A stretch of DNA of 64,000 nt from Atriophallophorus winterbourni (GCA_013407085.1 JACCGJ010012620.1:1-64000), one strand, 5' to 3'. Positions 33,895 to 44,321 are shown, counted from the first letter of the stretch. Notes: generated from the sequence alone by a model not told the origin. Made by a program: numbers and translations.

Positions 33895-33955
33895 GGGGGT
33901 ATAGCAGAGGTGACGTTTGACTTGCAATTGAACGGTCCAGGTTTAAATCCCACCC
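33895..33955 (+). repeat. tRNA-Cys-like sequence (SINE head or tRNA pseudogene)
   Basis: Starts GGGGGTATAGC like animal tRNA-Cys. Continues with an A-box-like TAGCAGAGG, an anticodon-arm-like TTTGACTTGCA and a B-box-like GGTTTAAATCC. Acceptor and T-stem pairing is broken, so it is not a functional tRNA. It sits about 80 bp upstream of the RTE 5' UTR and could be the pol III head of a SINE. Confidence 0.5.
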
Positions 33956-34034
33956 GATTACACACGTCGCAAAATATACTCAAGCGAGATCTCATACTCT
34001 GGTGTACCAACAACAATTGAGAAAATAACTGTGA

Positions 34035-35762
34035 CAGCCTTGGCCTGCACGAGGGGTCCTGTGTGACCCGGTGGAACGGCTTCTACTAATAGGAGAGTGG
34101 GCGAAGGCGGCTGACTTTCGCCTTAAAACCCACCTGCTTTGGACAAGGGGAGTTCGTAAGTCCATGAAGGCGGTCCACCTAGGGGAAGGAAAACTTTTAT
34201 CTCAAACTTAACTGCCTTGTGGTTACATTCAATCATGGAAAAGGCTTCAAGAGCGAACTTCGAGGAGTCCCGTTCGGCAATCCGAAATTACATTCAACTA
34301 TTTCCTGCCAACTCCTGCGACGGCATCGTCCAAAAGCATTAGCCTAGCTGTTCCTTTGGCTCCAGTAGTGTCGCAGGGAGGGAGCGCTTGCTGCATAGGC
34401 AACAGCTAGTTCTCAATACTGAACTGCCCTGGCGTACATCTCAACGCACCAATGGAGAGGACACTCAATTTCGCGTCTGTGGATAATAACACGGGAAGCA
34501 GCAGATACCGGTTAAAAGCTACGGATCGATTGGCGTAGAGCTCAGTGCCTGGGGCTGCTTCCGATGGTGGAAGAGATTTTCAGGTCTCATTGGACGGTCA
34601 CCGCTCGCCTGACGCTGAGCAGTTCCAGTCAATAAGGTGCCGTCTCGCCACATAGATGGGGATTAGGAATCAACCGACCAGCAGACTGTATTTTCCTCAC
34701 CAGCTAAACGAATCACTAAACAACAAAGGTCAGTTCTAAAACTGGGGACCTGGAACGTCCAGTCCATGCTTCCAGGATATCATGACGATGTATAAAATAT
34801 TAGGGATGTAAGAAAATCAGGTGTGACTAACAATGAGCTAAAAAGGCTGGATGTCGACGTGGCTGCCCTGCAAGAGACGCGATTACCAGACACTGTGATG
34901 CTAACAGAAAGAGATTGCACAATTTTGGAAAGGAAGGGGTTCTGACAAAACTCAGCTGCATGAAGTTGGGTTTGCCAAGCACAACAGCTTACTAAAAGCA
35001 GCAGCGGGAGTGAACGGATTTGAACTCTAAATCTGAGGCGCAGTACTGGTACCATAACGTTGGCTAATGTATATGCACCGACGCTCTCTGCGACGCGTGC
35101 TGAAAAATAAGTGGTTCATAATAGCCTCGCAAAAGTCCTCAAAAACGTGTCACTAAAAAACTGTGGTGGTATTGGGTGATTTAAATGCCAGAGTTGGTGC
35201 AGATTACGGGTCCTGGTAAAACTGTCTCGGAATGTTCGCAGTAGGTAGATCCGATGAAAATGGTCAACGCCTTTTCGAATTGTGCACACAGTTAGGTCTT
35301 TGTGTCAGTAACACTTTTTTTCAAGCAAACCCACAGCATAAGGTAACTTGGAAGCATCCTCGGTCGAAGCATTGGCATCAGCTTGATGTATGATGGAATC
35401 AAGAGAGCCATTGATCAAAACAAGCTAAAAACGGCCTCCTTTAATCCTGTATCTGGTAACTCGATTGTCGACAAAACTAACCAGATTGAAAGATGGGCAG
35501 AGCACTTCTCCTCTCTCTACTCTACGGGCAGTATGGTTTTACCGCATGAACTTGAAAATGTTGATCGGTTGTAAACCATTGAACATCTAGATACTCATCC
35601 TACTCTTGATGAGCTCAATAGGGCAATCGACCGCTTAGCGAACGGGAAGGCCACCGGTAACGAAGGAATTCCACCTGAGCTCATCAAATGCTGTAGAACA
35701 GCATTATTACAACCTCTTTGCCATTTGCTTCTTCAGTGCTGGCAGGACGACTGTGTGGTTCC
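34035..35762 (+). mobile_element. RTE-like LINE, 5' UTR and endonuclease, internally deleted
   Basis: 34035-34730 is a non-coding leader. From 34738 broken frames give an APE-type endonuclease (LGTWNVQS-like start, ELKRLDVDVAALQETRLPD), an ANVYAPT block, and then NGQRLFELCTQLGLCVSN and HKVTWKHPRSKHWHQLD. The sequence then jumps to an RT N-terminal part (GIKRAIDQNKLKTASF, QIERWAEHFSSLYS) and stops near 35762. Frameshifts and a deletion between endonuclease and RT make it inactive. The leader shares about 200 bp with the SINE-like family at 35763-36227. Confidence 0.75.
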
Positions 35763-36227
35763 AAAGCTTGTCATAGCCGGGGGTGGCAGTGAGGATAAGA
35801 TCCCACTGTCTATACAATGCTCCCTGATATGGTATGCGTCTCAAATAGCCTCTGACAACCAAGTCCAGCTTCTGGCCCGCACGAGTGCCTCCCCGAGCCC
35901 GGTGGAACTGCTTCTACCAACAGGAAAAGGAACGAGGGCGATTGACTGGCGCCTGAAAACCAGTTTGCTTCGGGCAGATGTAGCTCGTTAGCCTGGGAGG
36001 GCATTTCATCTAAGGAAAGAAAAACCCTGATTTTAAACCTCCGCTGCCTTGTGGGATACCCGATCGCGGGAACGGCTTCGGGGGAAAACCCTGAAGAAAA
36101 ATCGGAAACAGTGTCTGGCAGACTCTTTCTGGCAACACCCTGCTGGCTTGCAGGTCGCACTTGGTTGTGCAAAGGCTAGAGAAGCTGACTCGAACAAACG
36201 CCGAGTGGTGCTGGGGACGCCGCTTTG
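35763..36227 (+). repeat. SINE-like repeat, plus copy, left part
   Basis: Starts TTGTCATAGCCGGGGGTGG and runs through CGCACGAGTGCCTCC, GAGCCCGGTGGAACTGCTTC, CTGCCTTGTGGGA and GCTGACTCGAACAAACGCCG to GACGCCGCTTTG. There it is interrupted by another insertion. The missing 3' part resumes at 36684. Other copies are at 38447-39050 (minus), 43782-44025 (minus) and 44760-44983 (plus). Confidence 0.75.
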
Positions 36228-36683
36228 GAGCGGGGCCTTTGAATCGGCCGTGCTCAAAATTAATGTTTTCATGCGTTTTTATTTTTTCAGTTAACACGGA
36301 ACCTTTTGTTTTTGAAACGTTTTAACATGTCGCGAACATGTAAACGAAGGACGTTTGATGCCCCGCACGCTTTAAATGCTGCGAAATATTTTTATTTTGA
36401 AGGATGGGGAATTTGCTGCGCCGGTCAGAAAAATGCGAGAGAAAAATCACACATGGGGGTTTAAAAATCGTGCAGCATGACTTTTCACCAACATCCATCA
36501 CAATCACAAAGCCTAATGCCTGCAGACGAAACCGAAGGTGTTTTGATTTTGAATGTGACGGGCAGTCTCAAATTTTCCCATCAAAATTTTGACGTCCATC
36601 TTATTCGTATTGAAATTCTGTGTTTAAACTATTTTGATTAACTGAAAATTCGTTGTAACGAATAAAGTTTTCTTCTTCTTCTT
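36228..36683 (+). mobile_element. short retroposon nested in the SINE-like repeat
   Basis: About 456 bp inserted between CGCTTTG and (CTTTG)TACAAAAATTCCC of the host repeat, with CTTTG present at both edges as a 5-bp duplication. It ends with AATAAA (36661-36666) and a (TTC)n tract, the signature of a retroposed 3' end. No coding frame. I see no second copy in the window. Confidence 0.6.
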
Positions 36684-36765
36684 CTTTGTACAAAAATTCC
36701 CAAGGCTCCTCAAAAAAGCCGACTCATCCTCCAGGAGGAGATAGTCGCACAAAAGTAAAGTAAGT
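36684..36765 (+). repeat. SINE-like repeat, 3' part
   Basis: TACAAAAATTCCCAAGG…GCCGACTCATCC…GGAGATAGTCGCACAAAAGTAAAGTAAG. It continues the repeat broken at 36227 and ends in the AAGTA-type tail. Confidence 0.7.
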
Positions 36766-37399
36766 TGTTGGTAACGACTATAAAGAAGAGAAAAAATACG
36801 CTATTCACCGTTTTCTGTATGAAAAGATGAATGAGGCGATTATTATTTTTTCTTGTGGATGTGCAGTATTATGGTTATGCAAAGAACACCATGCCATCTT
36901 GGTTTCATTAATAACGAGCTGAAGTCAGCCAGCTGAAATTTTAAATATTTTCGAGCAAAGCTGCGTACCTCAACCAATCAGAAATTTTACCTACGCTTGA
37001 GCCATCTAGGAGTGAGAATAGGCGTCACTGCTTGATCTCCTGCTCTAGTATCACAATGCAAGGTTAGTGAATAAACAGGAACTAAATGGATCACTTAGCT
37101 TGAAATAACATTGCTGCAATTAAAGTATGATATCAGCCAATGCCACCAGATAAGAAGCACTTAACACCAATGGAAAACCGTCTTCTTAAGTTCAACGACA
37201 GAAGTTTTAAAAGGCACGTCAGAAAATAAAAAAGTTGGGAAATCGAACAAGAAAACTGATGAGCTCAAATAAGAGCGAAACACGAGTCCAGTGCTTCCAA
37301 AGTGGACCGTCGTGATAAACTTTTTGAATATTTCGAAGGACTTGGTACTGATGAGTAGTCGCCAAAACATAAGAAAACTGAAAACCTGGCAGCGCTTAC
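36766..37399. other. intronic stretch
   Basis: About 630 bp directly downstream, on the minus strand, of the first recognised RBM26/27-like exon. No repeat or RNA recognised. Confidence 0.35.
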
Positions 37400-37616
37400 C
37401 GAAAGAATTGGTGTACCTGTACACGGTACTAATGGCAGAACTGACCGATTCCGGAATGGTTGATGCATCGGATTCCGGTGGAGCAATCGCTTGATTCACA
37501 CCACCGCGAAGGACGACAGAGTAAGAACGTTCGGCGAGTTCACGCAAGAGTCTCAGAACAAAAGTTTGATTGTTAACCGAATCAGCACTGTTGACAAGCT
37601 TGAAAGAATGCATTAG
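37400..37616 (-). CDS. RBM26: probable RBM26/27-like upstream exon
   Basis: The acceptor is TTCGATTTTTAG and the donor GTAAGC (37399-37394). 217 bp, entering in phase 0 and leaving in phase 1. It encodes about 72 residues: a helical stretch (NNQTFVLRLLRELAERSY), a Pro/Ser-rich stretch (APPESDASTIPESVSSA) and TVYRYTNSF. By itself it is not identifiable. I attach it to the gene because its phase-1 donor fits only the microexon at 31781-31750. TVY near its end is reminiscent of the TVYNP segment before the helical region in RBM26. It could belong to another gene. Confidence 0.5.
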
Positions 37617-37739
37617 CTAAAAATCGAAAACGAAACTGTTCAGGTAGGAAGTGCAAAAATATATTTATTGTCGAAATTTAGGATTTAATCGTAATGTGAC
37701 CTTCCGGAAAAACGTGTCTGATTAACTGATCGGATATGC

Positions 37740-38060
37740 AACGCAACAATCCGTATAGAATCTTTGGTAGCGACGTGGGTAAGCAAGTTAACACATAGAC
37801 TTCGCTGGTTAGGTCACATAATCTTCTTCTTCAATGTCGCTCTACTGGTTCACAAAACTTGCTTGAATGTATGTTTGATTCGACGCGTAGGCGACTCATC
37901 TCAGTGTGTCTGTGTGTGACTGTTAAGTCTCTTGGTTCACTAGCTATTAGGCGTCACTCTTCCCCACTTTGGTAGAATTTTTACCATGCTACGGCTGTTA
38001 AGCACTTGGTACGCGCTACCGGTTTAACGCGGCCTGTGATGATGATGATCCACAATTGGT
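37740..38060 (+). mobile_element. RTE-like LINE 3' end (second RTE subfamily)
   Basis: Codons read VSKLTHRLRWLGHI, the conserved C-terminal block of RTE-type RT proteins (HRLRWLGHVLRM). The 3' UTR that follows is shared with 42480-42745 (GTCGCTCTACKMGTTCACAA, CACTTGGTACG-like, then a GATGATGATGAT tail at about 38037-38050). Strongly 5'-truncated. Confidence 0.6.
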
Positions 38061-38446
38061 GAAAACCGTCAAATGTGCTGATGCTGATTTGACCACCCTT
38101 AAACAGATTTCGTAGGTTTGGAGAAGAGCCACCAGCTTTCAATCGATTTATTGATTTAATAAACAACTCGATTCTCGAATCGGTAACAAGATGTATAATA
38201 TCTGGCCAAGGCTCATGATGTCACACGAGGCAATGGAAACCGTGGAAAGACAGAGCTTAGGTGTTCTTCGAGGCAGAAAAGCGGTGATTTTCTAATTATT
38301 GACGATACTACAGTTTAACTCAGCGATAATGCCACTTCCATCCTTGTTTTTGAACATCATGACTAATTTTTGCTAGAGATCGCGTACACTGCCAGTCATG
38401 CTTGCACATTCCATCCGCTCGACCTGATTTAAACACCATTAATTCA
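38061..38446. other. unannotated stretch
   Basis: About 390 bp with no recognisable feature. Confidence 0.3.
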
Positions 38447-39050
38447 ACTTACTTACTTTACTTTAATTTTGTGCGGCTGGCTCCACAGGTGGATTAGCCG
38501 GATTCATTGATGTCTCGGATCGCACTAGCCCACGCACGTCGATCGGAGGCGAGATCGTGATCCAGTCTCGTTCCCACCTGCGAACTCCGTAGACGGTACG
38601 CAGACCCATTGAGACATCATCATGAAGTTTCTTGGGGGTAGTGTACAAGTGATGTCCCCAGCACCACTCGGTGTTTGTTCGAGTACACCTCTCTAGCCTT
38701 CGCACAGCCAATTGCAACCTACAAGGCAGCACGGAGTTGGCAGATAAACGCGCTGTGCGCCAGTTATCTACCTACGGGACTTCTCTCCGGATTTTTCCTC
38801 GGGGTTTTCTACCGAAGCCTTTCCCGCAATCGGGTGACCCACAAGGCAGTGGGGGTTTGGGGCGCCAGTCACCCACCTTCGCCCCTTCTCCTGTCAGTAA
38901 GAGCAGTTCCGCCGGGCTTGTGAAAGCCACTCGTGCAGGCCAGGAGTTGGACTTGGTTGTCAGAGGCTATTTGAGACGCACGTCACGTGGGAGTATTTTA
39001 TAGATAGTAGGTGGCTCATTCCTACTATCACCCCCGGCTGTGACAACCTT
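38447..39050 (-). repeat. SINE-like repeat, longest copy, minus strand
   Basis: About 600 bp. The minus-strand 5' end (near 39050) is TTGTCACAGCCGGGGGTGAT. The 3' end carries an AAGTAAGTAAG tail at 38448-38464. It contains the RTE-leader-like module (GAAAAACC, CCCGGCGGAAC, GCCTGCACGAG) and the GTGCTGGGGACATC segment. This copy best shows the full length of the family. Confidence 0.75.
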
Positions 39051-39097
39051 TGGAACATTAATTCAACGCTAGTGAAAAGCTTATTTTTATTTAACAC

Positions 39098-39290
39098 GGG
39101 TGTACAATGATGTCGTTTTTTGTACCGTGCAGGTAACCCCGTGACAAATTAATTTGCCTCTGGTACCGATCTGCACGCGTCAAAACGTTGGAGTCTCACT
39201 TTCCTTTTGATTTATTTCTGTCTAGATTGGGACAAACTGACAGTATCCCAAGCCATCCGCACTTTGATTAAATCTCGGCTTACTATTTCA
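39098..39290 (-). repeat. interspersed repeat, module B, minus copy
   Basis: A diverged copy: GTGTACAATGATG…GTGCAGGTAACCCCGTG, GATCTGCACGCG, GAGTCTCACTTTCC, GACAGTATCCCAAGCC. It aligns with 31095-31300. Confidence 0.6.
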
Positions 39291-39844
39291 TATATAATGT
39301 TTCCTAAAGTTCCTAAAGTGTAAGTTATACAGCGTCAAAGCAGATTTTCATTTGAAAATTGCGAAATCTAATGAAATCTTTGAGTTGACTGTCCAATCAT
39401 GAGGACTTGTACTAGCTAATTTCAAAGCAAAACACCATCGTAAGCGACAATTACCAGAGCCTTTGAAGGTTTTGGATAAGAGCAACAGCGAACGAAAACA
39501 ACAGATGATAGACGTAGGTTGAAGGTTGATTAAAATTATTACTTTTTCAAATTCTCTGTATTTACAAACAGAAAACAAAAATTGGCATTTTATATGTATA
39601 GCGCCGTTTGATACTGTCCTGGATAATGATGAATGTTTAACTAGGAATATCTCTGTAATTTTGGAAATCATGGATTATTGTCTGAACCCCAAGTGACAAA
39701 GATTTTCAAGTAAAACTATGAGTAAGCAAGAAATTTTATGCGTCTTTTGAGTCAGAAATAATTGAACTGTTCACGGTGACATATGTTTTCGATCGAAAAC
39801 TTGTCTTCGTAACATTGATTCGGTATATGAACTAAGTTCACCTG

Positions 39845-40080
39845 TATGAAAGCACAAGCCTGATCCAGGCAAAGTGCCGCACAGTCAGAGACTGCACGTG
39901 GGCTGAGATACTGTCAGGTTGCCCAGGCCTAGAGAGATATGAGGGGGGAAACAGAAATAGAAATGGTAGTGAGACTCCAGCGTGTACTCGCATGCAGCTC
40001 ACTACCGTTGGCCAATCAATTTAGCACGATGTTAGCCGCACAGCACAGAAATGCTGCACGATTGCACATCCGAGTTCACC
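39845..40080 (+). repeat. interspersed repeat, module B, best plus copy
   Basis: About 235 bp: GTATGAAAGCACAAGCCTGA, CAGGCAAAGTGCCGCACAG, GGTTGCCCAGGCCTAGAG, GCATGCAGCTCACTACCGTT, GCACGATTGCACATCCG. An A-box-like (GGCAAAGTGCC) and a B-box-like (GGTTGCCCAGG) segment lie about 50 bp apart, so pol III origin is possible but unproven. Confidence 0.75.
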
Positions 40081-40084
40081 TGTC

Positions 40085-40899
40085 TTATGGGATAATATAT
40101 AACTTGCGTGTCCAGTGACCCGTTTCTTCAACCTGCGGCCCGAGCTGGGGTAAGATTAGCAGTTAGCCAGAAGGCAGAAACTTCACTTTTTCTTCCCACA
40201 GATTTCCACAATCTTAGGCGCATTCCGTCACTTGCCGTTTATCATCCTAACAAGCATGAACACCGCTCAGCCACATCGTGATAAGCCACTGGCAGCCAGA
40301 TAGTGTTAAAAACTGCATGTCTCAATGATGTTCTAATGTAAATTTAGATCACGCTATAGTATACCCAACAATTAACCTTCCATTTGTAAGCAATCTCAAA
40401 CTAGGTCATTCACACCAGACACAAAATCTCCATCTTTCTTGCTAGTTAGAAGCAGATTCTGAAAATCTTTATTGCATGCACTTTCAGAAAATCGGACGAT
40501 CGAGCTAGGTTTTTATTGAATAAACTTCAAGTAATCAATTACGAATGTCTAAAATGTGTAAATTCTCTTCTCGACCATCGCGCCGATGGATCTCTGCCGA
40601 GTTCCTTATGCGGTTTGACTGGCGCCGTGACATATCGAAAGTTTTAAAGTATGAAGATGTTCATAAGTTTCTAGAAATCTTAATTGAAGAGAGCCTGAGT
40701 CATGACCAGAAGTATTCTTGGATAGAACGCAACAAAGAGATGGATCGGTCATGGGCAAAATGTGAAGGCTCTTCCTATTAATGAGCCCTGATCCATAATG
40801 TCCGAGTGCAACTATCTCGAAATTGATGATTCGAGCACAACTAACCTTCATAAGCGTTTAGAAACATTGAATAATACATCAGCAGTTTAATCAGCACCC
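40085..40899. other. unannotated stretch
   Basis: A plus-strand frame of 78 codons (40545-40781; FDWRRDISKVLKYEDVHKFL) has protein-like composition but no identifiable domain or clear splice sites. Nothing else recognised. Confidence 0.3.
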
Positions 40900-41995
40900 T
40901 GTTGTTGGCCTCCGTCGGTCGATGTCGACCATGGATGTACATCACATCGCATGAATTTCATGTTTTGCAACTTTTTGAATGACTAAACAGTCCGATTCGG
41001 GAGGAACAACCTCTCCCGCAGCGCTTGCAACGATAGTCAGAACTCTGTTGTATTGCATCAGTTGCACGCCGGCAGCGTGATCTGCGTTCAGCAGCCAGGA
41101 GCTGTATTTGCTCCTCCCCGGCTGGCTATCGACGCTTTACACAATGCCTCCAAAGTGAGCGGTCAAGAGCAATTTCCCCAGGCTGCGGGGTCAATGCAAA
41201 GGGGCCTTTTTGAAAACTTTTGTACCCGCAAGTCTGCCCAATGGTCGACTTCCTAATTGCAACTCACCGTACTCTTTCGGAATACGACCTTTTCCATTCT
41301 ATAGACATGACCAGCCACCGCAGGCGGCGTTACGTAATAGGGTGAACAGCTCTGTAGACCACTTCTGAAAGCACTTCACGTTAGTCACTCTGTCCATCCA
41401 CGATATGTTCAAGATACGACGGATGCTTTCGTAGATGGAAAGCATCCAGCTTCCGTTCGTGTCTTGCGTGGGTGGCCCAGGTTTCACTGCCGTATAGTAA
41501 AGCATTTAGTACGCACGCGCTGTATACCATCATCTTTGTCTTTACAGTCAGCTTGCGGTTACCCCAAACACGAGAGTTCAATCGGGACAAAATGACAGCT
41601 GCTCTGCCAATCCGCTTATCAATCTCCGTGTCTAGCGAGAGGTTATCCGCAATGGTTGAACCAAGATATGTGAAATGATGTACTGGTTCGAGCTGACAGT
41701 TTCCAACAGTGATGAGTGGTGGCGATACAGTCCCTTGACCAAGGACTTTGGTCTTGCTCATGCTGATTGTTAGACCGAAGTCTTTGCATGCCGACGAAAA
41801 ACAGTCCATTAGCGACTGTAGGTTCTCTTGGGAGTGAGCAATAAAGGCTGCATCGTCGGCAAACAACAGGTCACGGATTATCACATCCCGTACTTTGGTT
41901 TGTGCTCTCAGCCGGTTCAGCACCCTATAACAAGCATAATCGTATGTTCCACGATTGCTTAGAGTGAATAGCATTGTTATCCCCGCCTAGTGTCG
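40900..41995 (-). mobile_element. RTE-like LINE 3' part, copy 2
   Basis: The open stretch 41974-41381 encodes the RT from the catalytic LLFADDAAF through FGLTISMSKTKVL, YLGSTIADNLSLDTEID, VKTKMMVYSACVLNALLYGS and ETWATHARHERKLDAFHLRK. It then shifts frame into RILNISWMDRVTN, and further deletions lead to the Arg-rich tail with the C2H2 finger (about 41170-40960). The 3' end has GGCCAACAAC on the minus strand at 40900. The stretch GCAAGTCTGCCCAATGG (about 41228-41244) is intact here but is split by a CR1 in copy 3. Confidence 0.8.
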
Positions 41996-42059
41996 AAGCG
42001 GCACACATCGTTGGCCCGACGCCTCTGGAATAGAAACGATTTAAGCTTGAGCTTGAAGA

Positions 42060-42750
42060 AAAGGATCTACTCTAAGTCGTTGTCTGCAATACTGCTTTAC
42101 GGGAAAAAATTTGGGATAATTTGAGCAAATGTTTAGAGGCTGGAGGTTTTCGACCGTTTCTATTTGCGCAGGATTGATCACACAACACGTTTTGAACTCT
42201 GAGGTCATGCACCGTTTCTTGGTAAGCAACAGATTCGTGAAAAGCAGGATTTCGTTCAGCAGAGGATGTGCCGATCATATATTCACTCTTTGGCAAGCCC
42301 TAAACCCTTACCACATTTACAGGAAGCCACTGTGGCTAACTTTCTTGATTTTAAGGTACCATCAACTCGGTTGATGGAGCGTATTATTTATCGTCTTATT
42401 GCACAAAATTGTGTCCGCAAAAGAACGTGGACATATTTCATACACGTTATTCCTATAGTTCTGGGCGCGACATCGTGTACAATAGACTTAGTCTGTTTGT
42501 TGTCAAGTGAAGTGGTGAGGAAAGCATGTTATGAAAAGAGCGAGGAAGCTGTCATGCTGGTGTCGCTCTACGCGTTCACAACACTTGCTTGAATGGATGT
42601 TCGATTCGAGGTCTGTGTGCCTAATCTTTTGTAGGTTCCGTAGCTTTTTAGGTCCCACCCTTCCCATATCTGTTCGAATTGTTTATTATGTCATGGTTGT
42701 ACGGCAGTTAAGCAGTTGGTCCGTTCTGTCAATGACGGTGATGATGTGAG
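42060..42750 (+). mobile_element. RTE-like LINE 3' end, second subfamily, longer copy
   Basis: Broken plus frames recall RRLEVFDRFYLRRIDHTTRF, matching the VFDHRCLRRI block of RTE RTs, then a 3' UTR shared with 37740-38060 (GTGTCGCTCTACGCGTTCACAA, GGCAGTTAAGCAGTTGGT). It ends with GGTGATGATG at about 42729-42738. Many stops. Confidence 0.55.
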
Positions 42751-43515
42751 TCAACTTTATCGCAGCTGGTGGTTTGAGGCAAGGACATCCAATTTCTCCA
42801 TTTTAGCAAAATTTTGTAAGTGACGCTATAATGGCATATCGACAACTGGCATTAAGATAAGCTGTTATAAGCAAATTTTTATTTAGATCATGCTGAAGGA
42901 TGTTCAGGCTACTCTGGGCCGATTATGTAGTATCATAGCATCTTTTTGAGTGCGCATTACACCTTCTGAGAGTAACATTTCGTTACAGGGTATAGATCCG
43001 ACAGAAACTGCGCTAAGCCAAACCAATGATGTACTCGTGACTGTGAACTTTTTACCTATCAGGGAAGTTGCAATACTACAGCAAAGTTAACGTTTAGTAA
43101 TTTGGTTATAGGTGTCGTCAAAGAGACTTGTCTCTAAATCTCAGAGGCAGAGTTCATAAGCCAACCGTTGGTGCGGTTTTTGCTGTACGAATATGAAAAA
43201 TATGGACATTTCGGAAAGCGGAAATAAGACTTCAGTAGCTCCCTAGATGGGGTCCGATATCCAAATTAGCAAGGGCTTTTACTCTAAGTGACATGGCTGA
43301 AAATCATGTTCAGTGGAGGTTTTGTGGTAGGCATTTCCTTGTAGCGTTTGATCAATCGTGTCCGTTAGCAAGTGGAGTAGCAAGGAAAGTTCGTTACGGT
43401 GTGTGAAATTTTAATAACACTTTCCGCTCACGGTCGCGGCGATCCCACGAAGCATGATCTGCTTGCAGTGGCTAAGATTGAACGTAAGCCATCTATGACA
43501 ATAATCGCATCGGCT
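42751..43515. other. unannotated stretch
   Basis: About 760 bp without a convincing feature. Confidence 0.3.
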
Positions 43516-43519
43516 ATTG

Positions 43520-44130
43520 TTGAACGCAGCTCATCATAATGATCAGAGACAGCATTACATCATGGCAAAATAAAACCACGGAAGATTAATAAGGGCGGGA
43601 ATTAATCAGTTACGGAATCACTAGAAGAGTGAGCACAAACAAACTTGGAGGTGATGAATACACACAGGATGGAACACACATTAAATCAATTTTTGTGAAA
43701 GAGTAAAGCGGCATCAGCGCGACATTTTCCTTGCTGCTTTAACTGCCAAGCATCATAACAAGCTTTCCTTGTCACTCCACTAACTTTTGCTTTTGTGCGA
43801 CTATCTCTTCTTGGAGGATGAGTCGGCTTCAATAAAGATTATTGGGAATTTGGAAACAAAGCGGCGTCCCCAGCATTACTCGGCGTTTGTTCGAGTCAGG
43901 TTCTCTAGCCTTTGCACAACCAAGTGCGACCTGCAAGGCAACATGGAGTTGCCAGAAAGAAGTGGTGTGCACCAACTAACCGTATGCCAGACTCTGTTTC
44001 AGATTTTTCCTCAGGGTTTACTCCCGAACATACAAGATTAGGCAAACAACCCAAAAGGTTGATTACAGCAAGGTCACTGAACATGGTTTGGAGACATATA
44101 TTGAAGCGTAACTAGCAACTGCGATATCTG
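43520..44130 (+). repeat. dispersed repeat, copy lacking the RTE insertion
   Basis: Homologous to 32040-32395 plus 33694-33720. Where that copy carries a 1.3-kb RTE fragment, this one reads straight through: GTCACTGAACATGGTTTGGAG followed closely by TTGAAGCGTAACTAG. It is itself interrupted by the SINE-like repeat at 43782-44025, between TCACTCCAC and ACATACAAG. Confidence 0.55.
43782..44025 (-). repeat. SINE-like repeat, minus copy nested in the dispersed repeat
   Basis: Begins with the tail side (ACTTTTGCTTTTGTGCGACT), then GATGAGTCGGCTTC, GCGTCCCCAGCATTACTCGG, CAACCAAGTGCGACCTGCAA and CAGATTTTTCCTCAGGG. 5'-truncated relative to 38447-39050. Confidence 0.7.
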
Positions 44131-44186
44131 ATCTCGGGGACCTCAGCCTGATTGAAGAGTGGCAGATTACTAGTTACAATTTTCAG

Positions 44187-44321
44187 TTGCCTTTGTCACG
44201 TGACGGTTTGGCTACCACGCGTTCTGCACCAGCCGGGATGTGGCGTCGCATAAAAAAATCAGTTTCGAAAGTCAGTGGTGCCGCATTCATAAAACGTAAT
44301 CCAGAAAGTGAATCCGTGAAG
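44187..44321 (+). CDS. possible coding exon of unknown gene
   Basis: The acceptor is TAGTTACAATTTTCAG just upstream and the donor a weak AAG/GTTGAT. 135 bp, phase 0 at both ends. The encoded segment (APAGMWRRIKKSVSKV, FIKRNPESESVK) is basic and protein-like, with coding-type codon third positions. I recognise no family. The frame also stays open past the donor to 44417, so this may be chance or part of a decayed element. Confidence 0.25.

Larger units (their letters stand above)
26629..37616 (-). other. RBM26: RBM26/RBM27-like gene, C-terminal half (six exons)
   Basis: Six minus-strand exons with AG/GT boundaries and compatible phases: 37616-37400, 31781-31750, 31530-31426, 30597-30418, 28915-28724 and 26742-26629. 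Together they encode about 280 residues ending in a stop. The order is a low-complexity region, a helical segment, an RRM and a Ser/Thr-rich tail. From memory of the family, RBM26/RBM27 (swm in Drosophila) has the same order: a helical segment containing GE-x-VTEL-x-R, then a C-terminal RRM starting RPR-x-L-x-IS and containing ITF-x-TR-x2-AEAA. These proteins act in nuclear RNA surveillance. N-terminal exons (PWI-like, CCCH finger, first RRM) were not found. Further exons may exist between those listed. Confidence 0.7.

Noticed and set aside
35810..36297. Long overlapping open frames across the SINE-like repeat
   Set aside because: Open by GC-rich composition on both strands. Other copies of the repeat do not preserve these frames.
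43800..43830. Hammerhead ribozyme in the SINE-like repeat (GGATGAGTCGG)
   Set aside because: GATGAGTC resembles a hammerhead core, but the required CUGAUGA start and a following GAAA with pairing stems are absent in all copies.
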